Positions 57,565 to 64,000 of a stretch of DNA of 64,000 nucleotides are shown here, in pieces. Source of the stretch: Planctomycetota bacterium (GTDB lineage Bacteria; Planctomycetota; Planctomycetia; Gemmatales; HRBIN36); contig JACTMY010000018.1 of the NCBI GenBank assembly GCA_014584395.1, positions 94,342-158,341 of the forward strand. The letters are read 5' to 3'. The notes under the pieces are model-generated. The model did not search any database. It was not told the DNA's origin and saw only the letters and a program-made list of their open reading frames with translations. A program made the position numbers and the translations under genes. Positions within the stretch are counted from its first letter, which is position 1. Each line of letters starts with the position of its first letter.

Positions 57565-59096
57565 GCCAAGCCATAGAGCGGGCTGTATTTATCCTTGAGA
57601 TAGCGGATAAACGCTCGGTGGGATAAGGTTTCCCCGGTGACGCGCACCCCCAGTTCAGGCGCGAGGAAGCGCTGCCCTTCCAGCTGAATCTCCCGCTTGA
57701 GCCAATCGCAGAGAGGTTGAAACGAGCCGCGCTGGAGCCAGGCTTCCAGATCGGGCATCTCCTGTTTGGCTTTGGCCATGAACTGGGCCGCATACAGATT
57801 CCCCAGGGTGTACGTGGGAAAATAACCCAAAAGGCCAGCGCTCCAGTGAATATCCTGCAAGCACCCCAGGGCGTCGTTGTGAGGAGTCATTTGAAAGTAT
57901 GCCTTGAATTTTTCATTCCACGCCGCGGGGAGCTCCTCGACGTGCAACTCCCCGGAGATCAGGACCAATTCCAGTTCAAAGCGCAGCAGGATATGGAGGT
58001 TATACGTCACCTCGTCGGCCTCGATGCGGATGAAGGAGGGACGGACGTCGTTGATGGCCCGGTAAAAGGCATCCTGATCCACGCCGCCGAGGCTCTCCGG
58101 GAAGAGGCGCTGCACCAGGGGATAGAAATAATCCCAAAACGGCCGCGACCGGCCGACCTGATTCTCCCAGAGCCGCGATTGCGATTCATGGATGCCCAAG
58201 GAGCAGGCCTGGCCCAGCGGCGTCCCGAAATGCTCGGCGGGCAAGTTTTGCTCATACAGCCCGTGCCCGGCTTCGTGCAGCGTGCCGAAGAAACTTTCGC
58301 TGAAATGATGTTCGTTGTACCGGGTCGTCAGCCGGACGTCGCCCGGCCCCTGGCCGCTGCAGAAGGGATGCGCCGTTTCGTCCAGGCGGCCGGACTGAAA
58401 GTCGAAGCCGATGCTCGCGGCCGCCATTTGGCACAGCAGCTTCTGCCGATCGACGGGATAACTCCGCTCCAAGATGGACACATCCGGTGCGGCGGCGGGG
58501 TCTGATTTCGTCTTGTCGATGATTGCCGAAAGCAAGGGGACCAGTTCATCCCGCAGATCGGCCAGCACGCCGCGCAGGGAGCGGACCGTCATGCCGGGTT
58601 CATATTCATCCAGCAAGGCGTCGTAGGGATGCTCCGCGAAGCCCACCGCGGCGGCCTCCTCGCGTTTCAGCTTCAGAATGGTTTGCAAATGCGGGGCGAA
58701 ATCGGCGAAGCGATGCTGTTGCTTGGCCTGTTCCCAGGCTTGTTGTCCCAGCGTCACCGCTCGGCTCATGGCTTCCACCAGCGTGCTGGGGATTTTAACG
58801 GCTCGATCCACCTGGCGGCGCACCCCGCGCAGATTGGCGCGGCGCGGGTCCTCCGGGGGGCTGTCGGCCAATGCTTCCTCCGCCTGGAGCAGCAGCTCCC
58901 GCGTCCGCGCCTCGCACAAGCGCTCATGGCTGAGCCGCGCCAGCAGGGCCATCTGATCGCCCCGCAAGTGGACGCCGCGCCGGGGCATGTAGGTGCGTTC
59001 ATCCCAGCCGAGCAGCCCCGCGGTCGCGTTCAGCAAGGCGCGCTCGCGTTCACGCTGGATCAACGATTCATAGGCGGTCGTCCGTGCTGCGTTCAT
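57561..59096 (-). CDS. M32 family metallocarboxypeptidase (Taq carboxypeptidase)
   Basis: 511 residues from the ATG at 59096 (GGGAG seven bases upstream). Zinc motif HEAGH at 274-278 (GTLHEAGHGLYEQ), the third ligand in 'CSLGIHESQSRLWENQVGRS', and the family motifs 'TRYNEHHFSESFFG' and 'EADEVTYNLHILLRFELELV' are all present. M32 enzymes remove C-terminal residues from peptides in the cytoplasm and are about 500 residues long, as here. It lies 35 bases downstream of the LON-substrate-binding gene on the same strand. Confidence 0.95.
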   Translation of the reverse strand: MNAARTTAYESLIQRERERALLNATAGLLGWDERTYMPRRGVHLRGDQMALLARLSHERLCEARTRELLLQAEEALADSPPEDPRRANLRGVRRQVDRAVKIPSTLVEAMSRAVTLGQQAWEQAKQQHRFADFAPHLQTILKLKREEAAAVGFAEHPYDALLDEYEPGMTVRSLRGVLADLRDELVPLLSAIIDKTKSDPAAAPDVSILERSYPVDRQKLLCQMAAASIGFDFQSGRLDETAHPFCSGQGPGDVRLTTRYNEHHFSESFFGTLHEAGHGLYEQNLPAEHFGTPLGQACSLGIHESQSRLWENQVGRSRPFWDYFYPLVQRLFPESLGGVDQDAFYRAINDVRPSFIRIEADEVTYNLHILLRFELELVLISGELHVEELPAAWNEKFKAYFQMTPHNDALGCLQDIHWSAGLLGYFPTYTLGNLYAAQFMAKAKQEMPDLEAWLQRGSFQPLCDWLKREIQLEGQRFLAPELGVRVTGETLSHRAFIRYLKDKYSPLYGLA

Positions 59097-59131
59097 GGCT
59101 AGGCTCCCGGTATTGGTGGAGTGTGGGGCCG

Positions 59132-59827
59132 TCAATTATTGCTGAAGTCCGGCGGGAATTTGCGCGTCCGCGGCGGCGGCAGCAATTCCGGCCCGGCCGG
59201 CTCCAGTTCCATCTGGTCGAGGTAGTCAAGTAAAAGGTGAACCCGCTGGGTCACATCGACATTGGCCAGCAATCGTTGCTTGACCTCGGTGGGCAGGGGC
59301 AAGAAAAAACTGATGAGGTCGGCCAGCGCCCCCGTCCTAATGCCCCCTTGCATGATCGTTTGCAGTTCCTGAAAAAAAGCGCCGCTCTTGGAAAAACAGT
59401 GCTTCGCGCTGCTGATCAATTTCTCCCGCAGCTCGCTCGTCGCCATGGCATCCTGGTCCAACAGCGGCTGCGCCTCGGCCACGCGATAGGGCGTGGAGGT
59501 CAGCATTTCCCTGGACAAATGGACGCGGCACAGGCCCGTGAGCAACAGATTGAATTTATGGTCGGGCAGCGCTTGATGATGCTCGATGCGCGTGAGGCAG
59601 CCCGTCGGGTAGATGGCGGGTTGTCCCTCAACGGTGTCGGCTTCGGGCAGCAGGGTGGCCAGGGTAATAAAGCGATCCCCGGCCAGGGCGTCCAGGGTCA
59701 TGCGCACGTACCGCGGTTCGAAAATGTGGAAGATCTTTTTGACGTGCGGGAACATCACGAAGTGGGGCAGGGGAAAGAGCTTCGTGCTGCCTGGGTAATC
59801 CATCAACTCTTGATCCAAGGAACTCAA
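59132..59827 (-). CDS. LON peptidase substrate-binding domain protein
   Basis: 231 residues. 'KLFPLPHFVMFPHVKKIFHI' then 'FEPRYVRMTLDALAGDRFIT' is the opening of the LON N-terminal (PUA-like) domain, found here without ATPase or protease domains; 'GCLTRIEHHQALPDHKFNLL' and 'LLTGLCRVHL' continue it. The helical C-terminal half resembles the coiled part of that domain. Stand-alone forms are widespread and their role is not established. It is placed 3 bases downstream of the DUF309 gene and upstream of the M32 carboxypeptidase, so the three likely form an operon. Confidence 0.88.
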   Translation of the reverse strand: MSSLDQELMDYPGSTKLFPLPHFVMFPHVKKIFHIFEPRYVRMTLDALAGDRFITLATLLPEADTVEGQPAIYPTGCLTRIEHHQALPDHKFNLLLTGLCRVHLSREMLTSTPYRVAEAQPLLDQDAMATSELREKLISSAKHCFSKSGAFFQELQTIMQGGIRTGALADLISFFLPLPTEVKQRLLANVDVTQRVHLLLDYLDQMELEPAGPELLPPPRTRKFPPDFSNN

Positions 59828-59830
59828 GGT

Positions 59831-60274
59831 TCACCCCGGCTCATCTTCGTCGAGTGGGATAAAGCCTTCCGGGTCCGGCCAATCAAGCGGCGCCGGCTGC
59901 AATTCGATCCGCGGCACGGCGTCCAGGTCCAATGGAGCGCTGCCCCCCTCGCCCAGGCGGCGCAAGGGTTCATGACAGAGTCGCAATTGGGCGACAAAGC
60001 GGTCCAGAGGCAGCCCCAAGTGCTCGGGATGAAAGCGAGCCAGGTAGCCAAGGCTCGATTCGTGCAACTTCAGCGCGCCGCGCCAATTGCCATTGTGATA
60101 GTGGCACAGGCCGACCGCCACCTGAATCAGCCCTTGATAAAAGCTGCGGTCCGGTCCCACCGTGGCGTGCCACAAATCCTCCCACACCTCGTGGGCCTCG
60201 AAGAAATCCCCCTCGTTGAAGAGCAGAATTCCCGCCAAATAACGCGGCTCATAACGCTCGGTCGTCGCTGCCAT
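59831..60274 (-). CDS. DUF309 domain protein
   Basis: 147 residues. 'LLFNEGDFFEAHEVWEDLWH' with the family signature F-EAHE-WE, then 'FYQGLIQVAVGLCHYHNGNW' and 'GALKLHESSLGYLARF', is a clear DUF309 helical bundle. The His/Glu residues suggest metal binding, but the function is unknown. It lies 78 bases after the kinase-tubulin-like gene and 3 bases before the LON-domain gene. Confidence 0.85.
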   Translation of the reverse strand: MAATTERYEPRYLAGILLFNEGDFFEAHEVWEDLWHATVGPDRSFYQGLIQVAVGLCHYHNGNWRGALKLHESSLGYLARFHPEHLGLPLDRFVAQLRLCHEPLRRLGEGGSAPLDLDAVPRIELQPAPLDWPDPEGFIPLDEDEPG

Positions 60275-60352
60275 GATGATTAGTATAGCAGGGGCGATCC
60301 CTTGGCTGGTGTGAAATCGGGGAATGGCGCGAGGCTTGGGGACCAGGCCCGC

Positions 60353-63300
60353 TTACGGATCTAAAGGCAGCCATTCCATAAGATCGCAGCGGTTATGCGG
60401 ATTGGTGAGATTGGCGACGAACATCTCTTGATAAGCCTTCTTGCAGTTCTGCAGCATCTCCCGCAAATCCTGGGGTGTGATCGATGGCTGCTCCCGGCAG
60501 ATGAGCAAATCCGTCGGACTTTGAATGGTCAGGATGGTCAATTCCGGCACGGCCTGCTTGGCCAGCTCAATCAGTTGCTGCCCGGCGGGACTGTCGGGAA
60601 CCAGCAGGAAGTCTTTCTCGCCTCCCTTTTTGACGGGAATCGAGGGTTGGGCCAGGCGATGCAAGGCCTTGGTCTGCGCGACAAAGTCCACCCCCAAGGC
60701 CTCCGCCGAGGATAGCTCCGCTTGACACACGTCCGTCACTTCGAGATGGCGATCCAAGTATTCGGCCGCCTTTTCGAGCAAGGGCGGATTCAACGTCCGC
60801 GGCAAATCCGCGTTCGTCATGCACAGCGAATAGAGTCCGCCATGCGGGGTCAAGACGTGCTCCTGCAGGAACATGTCCAGTTCCAGCCAATCGTTGATGT
60901 TGACCTGATTCAAGAAGCGCACGGCGGCCTTTTCCAGGTCGGTCTGCCCCTCGGGCAACACCACGCGCGAGGCCAGGACCAGGGCGGCGTCTTGCAGCAT
61001 CTTGCTGCTCGTGAACGCCGACTGTTCCTGATCGACCACCTCGTTTTGCAGCAAGGCGCGGGCGGCCTCGGCCTCCGGGGGCGCCGCCAGGAGGTTGTAC
61101 TCCACGTGCTGCAGCCGCTGCACGCAAAAGCCCAAGTCGCGCCGCAAATCCAGCAGCCGGTTTTGCAAAGCGCGGTACACGTCCTCCACGGCCCGAACGT
61201 TTTGCTCCCGCAGCCGCTGCCGCGTAAAGGTGGCGATCTTCTCCACAAACGTCCGCAGCAGTTTCTGCGTGCGCATGTTGGCGAAGAGAAAGAAAGAGCC
61301 AGGCTTCATGCAGGCTTCAAACGCCTCGTTGACCTGAATCCAATACTTTTCCCCCTCGTTGCGAATGTCCCGGACCTTGGCGTGCTGCTGTTCAATCAAC
61401 TCGTTGAGGCGCATGTGCAGATAGCGATAGCAAGCATCGGCCGCCGAGAGCCGGGAGCCGGGAATCTCGAACAAGGTCCGCGCCGGCATGCTCATGAACT
61501 CGCCATACTCATCGGCCACTTTTTGCGTGGCCGTCGCGTAAATGCGGTTGATGCGGCTTTTTTGCCAATCGCCGCTGTCGCCCCGCGGCGAGGAGCTGCC
61601 GCCCACGTATTCCTTGATCCGCTTCAAAACGTCGTGGCACCAATTGATTGGATCGTCGCGGGCCACCGCCAGTTCGAGTTGGCTTTCGATTTGCGTGAGC
61701 AAGGCCATCAAGGCTTCGTCGGGCGTGCCGTCCTTGGGCGTGGTGGCGGCTTGTTCGATGCGCCGCGAAATGAGATCAGGCTGCATGGAGGGATCGCTCA
61801 GCAGCTGCTCGCAATAAGATTGCGCGGTCGGCCACCAATCGCCCGTATCCTCCTGCTGCAGCCACCGGCGAATGAGCCGCTGCGACGCCAACCGCGCCGC
61901 CACGCGCAGCATCAAGCCGCGGGGAAACCAGATGGCGTAGCTGCCAAAGCTGCGGAACGGCGCCTCGGACAAATGCTGCCGCTGCCGCGAATAATCCAAG
62001 TAGCCGCCCATGGGCGTGCACAGGTCGTGGAAGATGTAACTGGCGAGCCGGGAGGCCACTTCCCGCGGCGAATCCGGCGTTCGATGGCTGACCCGCGCCA
62101 TGTAGACGGCTTGCGAAGGCGCGTCCGGATCCCGCAACTGAATCCCCTGGCCGTATTCCCCCACGAACTCCGCCTGCGTCGACGTGAAATGATGCAACTC
62201 GGTGAGCGTGGCATAGACGTTGGCCCGCTCCTCGACCGGCGTGGCGTTATCCGCGGGAGCCCCCATGTATAAAAACGAAATGATGTCTTGCTGCTCCAGC
62301 CCCATTTCTTGCATCAGCCGCTTGAGCGTGTAGCACAGGTCGACAAGCATGCCGCTGCCCGTGCCGCCTCCCGCCGCCGCGAAGATATAAACTTGGGGCA
62401 GGTCCGAGCGGCGGCGAATGGATAATTGCCGCTCCGTCTCATCCAACAGACCGGGTTCGAGCAAGGCTTGCAATTCCCGCTTCAACCGGGCCACGATGCG
62501 CAAGTAGCCGTCCACGAACGCCAAGCGTCCCAACATGCGGCTGCCGCTGACTTCTAGGGAACGCGGCATCTCGTAAAACTTCTCCATGGGGAGCCACGTG
62601 AGAAGCTGCTCGAAGGACTGCCGCGAGCGCCGATAATGGCCCACGGCCTTCAAGGGTGTATGCAACACTTCCGTCGGCGACAGGGCTTGCTCCGGCGTTC
62701 CCAGGGATGCGTTGGTGATGTCCTTGGGGTCCGAGTCGATGTAGAGCATGCGCCAGATCGGCAATTTTTCCATGCTCCCAAAGCGATCCACGGCCCGGCA
62801 ACGCAAGGCTTGCAGCGATTCCCGGCCGAATCGCCCCAGGCCAATGAGCAGCGTCGGACGGAGCGAGCCGCCCGTGACGAATTGCCCGGGGGGATAGCTG
62901 CCCAGGCCGGCCTTGGGTTTGGCTTGGGCGTCATTGAAGACCGCTTGCACCTGGGGATCGAGGAAAATGTCTTCCATCGTCTCCCATTTGCGGGCTCCCG
63001 GGGTGGCCTGGATCAAGGCCCGAATGAAATCCTTGCAGGAAGGCCAACGATCCTCCGGCTTCTTGGCCAGAGCCTTGGCTACGATGGTTCGATCGGTCAC
63101 CGGCAACGGCTCCAGTTCCGGCTCCATCTGCGTGTGCTGCATCATCAATTGCCGAGCGTTTTTGCCTTTGAAGGGCAAGCTGCCGGTCAGCAATTCCTGA
63201 TAGACGATGGCCAGGCTGTATTGATCGCTGTGCTGGCTCAAGCCGCCGGTAAACGTTTCCGGGGCCGCGTAGACCGGCGTGACGCCGCCCATGAGGCCCG

Positions 63301-63856
63301 TAGTGGGGCTGATCGTCGTGCGCCCTTCCAGGGCCTTAACCAGCCCAAAATCAGCTACCTTGACGCGATTGCTCACCAAAAACAAATTGCTCGGCTTAAT
63401 GTCGAGATGCTGAAGATTGTGCTGCCGGTTCATCAAGTCCAAGGCTTCAGCGGCGTCGCGCAGGTAGCCCAGCAATTCGTTGCGGTCGATGCCCACCAGC
63501 CCCTTGTTGCGGTTTTCCACGAAGACGTCATGGAGGTCCTTGTCCGCCAATTCCATGACGATGACCAACTCGCCCTTGATGTCCTCGACGCGCTCGATGG
63601 AGAGCAGGAAGGGATGGCGAATGTTCTTGACCCGCTCCAGAGCCGCCATTTCCTGTTCGGCGCGCACGCCTTCCACGTCCAGGGCATGCAAATTGCCATA
63701 GACAAATTTGATGGCTTTGAAGATGCCGCCGGGGGCCTCGCATTTCCAGACCTCGCCAAAGCCACCGTTTCCCAAAGGTTCGATCAATCGATACCCTGAA
63801 ATAGGCTCGACGTTTGGCTCTTTCACCAACGGCACCGATTCGGGTCCATGGATCAT
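60353..63856 (-). CDS. Ser/Thr protein kinase fused to a tubulin/FtsZ-like domain
   Basis: 1167 residues from the ATG at 63856. Kinase domain about 20-280: glycine loop LGNGGFGEVW (28-37), Lys50, HLDIKPSN (150-157; HLD instead of HRD), DFG at 169-171, VYAAPETF, and 'SDQYSLAIVYQELLTGSLPF'. Asp152, Asn157 and Asp169 are intact. After a linker, 'TLLIGLGRFGRESLQALRCR' (about 333) and 'RMLYIDSDPKDI' begin a second fold, with the nucleotide motif AAAGGGTGSGMLVDLCYTLK (GGGTGSG at 496-502), the tubulin/FtsZ signature, then ISFLYMGAPADN. This resembles the large tubulin-like family (Pfam Tubulin_2). The last 550 residues are helical without recognised domains. No membrane helix. An alternative GTG start at 63913 exists; upstream of it no gene is visible. 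Confidence 0.88.
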   Translation of the reverse strand: MIHGPESVPLVKEPNVEPISGYRLIEPLGNGGFGEVWKCEAPGGIFKAIKFVYGNLHALDVEGVRAEQEMAALERVKNIRHPFLLSIERVEDIKGELVIVMELADKDLHDVFVENRNKGLVGIDRNELLGYLRDAAEALDLMNRQHNLQHLDIKPSNLFLVSNRVKVADFGLVKALEGRTTISPTTGLMGGVTPVYAAPETFTGGLSQHSDQYSLAIVYQELLTGSLPFKGKNARQLMMQHTQMEPELEPLPVTDRTIVAKALAKKPEDRWPSCKDFIRALIQATPGARKWETMEDIFLDPQVQAVFNDAQAKPKAGLGSYPPGQFVTGGSLRPTLLIGLGRFGRESLQALRCRAVDRFGSMEKLPIWRMLYIDSDPKDITNASLGTPEQALSPTEVLHTPLKAVGHYRRSRQSFEQLLTWLPMEKFYEMPRSLEVSGSRMLGRLAFVDGYLRIVARLKRELQALLEPGLLDETERQLSIRRRSDLPQVYIFAAAGGGTGSGMLVDLCYTLKRLMQEMGLEQQDIISFLYMGAPADNATPVEERANVYATLTELHHFTSTQAEFVGEYGQGIQLRDPDAPSQAVYMARVSHRTPDSPREVASRLASYIFHDLCTPMGGYLDYSRQRQHLSEAPFRSFGSYAIWFPRGLMLRVAARLASQRLIRRWLQQEDTGDWWPTAQSYCEQLLSDPSMQPDLISRRIEQAATTPKDGTPDEALMALLTQIESQLELAVARDDPINWCHDVLKRIKEYVGGSSSPRGDSGDWQKSRINRIYATATQKVADEYGEFMSMPARTLFEIPGSRLSAADACYRYLHMRLNELIEQQHAKVRDIRNEGEKYWIQVNEAFEACMKPGSFFLFANMRTQKLLRTFVEKIATFTRQRLREQNVRAVEDVYRALQNRLLDLRRDLGFCVQRLQHVEYNLLAAPPEAEAARALLQNEVVDQEQSAFTSSKMLQDAALVLASRVVLPEGQTDLEKAAVRFLNQVNINDWLELDMFLQEHVLTPHGGLYSLCMTNADLPRTLNPPLLEKAAEYLDRHLEVTDVCQAELSSAEALGVDFVAQTKALHRLAQPSIPVKKGGEKDFLLVPDSPAGQQLIELAKQAVPELTILTIQSPTDLLICREQPSITPQDLREMLQNCKKAYQEMFVANLTNPHNRCDLMEWLPLDP

Positions 63857-64000
63857 GTAATTCAAAATCTTCTCTGAGACACAAGGGCGATGTGGGTTAC
63901 CGGTTAACCGCACTTCTCGACCATCAGGGACGCTTGCAAGTCCTGACTGAAAAGAATCATTTCATCCATCTTACGTCACGTTCTCTCAGGCCAGAAGTGA

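Noticed and set aside
60722-62272. A 516-codon open frame on the plus strand inside the kinase-tubulin-like gene
   Set aside because: Fully opposite a gene with clear motifs; its translation is His/Gln/Arg-rich without domains, a typical antisense shadow.
1-64000. Search by eye for IS elements, integrases, att sites, tRNA, rRNA, riboswitches and toxin-antitoxin pairs
   Set aside because: No transposase or integrase motif, no terminal inverted repeats with target duplications, no tRNA-like cloverleaf or CCA end, and no known riboswitch core was recognised. A covariance-model scan would be needed to exclude small RNAs.

Overview
The window looks like a piece of chromosome from a planctomycete, probably of the Gemmataceae type. 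The signs are several large Ser/Thr kinases with TPR tails, an ECF-type sigma factor translationally coupled to one such kinase, a short N-terminal motif of planctomycete kinases (GYLTAYQAEKLL), exported HEAT-repeat and Tyr-rich repeat proteins, Kdo-sugar genes (so a Gram-negative outer membrane), and futalosine-type menaquinone synthesis (mqnD). Base composition and codon use look even throughout. I see no insertion sequence, phage gene, CRISPR array, rRNA or tRNA. Genes are dense on both strands, with many 4-base ATGA stop/start overlaps.

Layout. 1-11 kb: end of an efflux adaptor, an HtpX-like protease with LemA, an exported HEAT protein, an inositol-monophosphatase-family enzyme, a small Cys-rich exported protein, an FAH-family enzyme and DNA polymerase III alpha. 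11-27 kb is a signalling block: a zinc-ribbon/TPR membrane protein, an FHA protein with a Ser/Thr kinase, kdsD-kdsB, an ECF sigma factor plus kinase pair, and a hybrid histidine kinase with an NtrC-type regulator and an unusual cyclic-nucleotide-binding-fold protein. 27-35 kb: two small genes, then a minus-strand operon for a cbb3-type oxidase (CBS protein, membrane protein, ccoN, ccoO, two small membrane proteins, a CcoI-like copper ATPase, a TauE/SafE-like protein) without ccoP. 35-37.6 kb: universal stress protein, Hsp20 with a structured leader, and a secreted protein with 12-residue Tyr repeats. 37.6-44.7 kb: a Tat-exported phosphoesterase, a PII protein lacking the uridylylated tyrosine next to a receiver-like protein, small conserved proteins and an aminotransferase. 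44.9-54 kb: secreted SNase-fold and phospholipase D proteins, a ClpP-like protein, mqnD with a membrane acyltransferase-like gene, a Tat-exported sugar isomerase-like protein, an ECF/anti-sigma pair, a lipoprotein and a DedA protein. 53.3-64 kb: pyrE, a CPBP protease and purine nucleoside phosphorylase as one operon, a DRG/TGS GTPase, psuG, an M32 carboxypeptidase, LON-substrate-binding and DUF309 proteins, and a very large kinase fused to a tubulin/FtsZ-like domain.

The most unusual items are the kinase-tubulin-like fusion (60353-63856), the possible RNA thermometer before hsp20, the PII variant with its receiver-like neighbour, the cbb3 operon without CcoP, and several domains that keep a fold but lose key residues (the SNase-like protein, the cNMP-fold protein and the receiver-like domains). 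Start codons were moved inward from the longest open frame wherever a good ribosome binding site or a neighbouring gene decided it.
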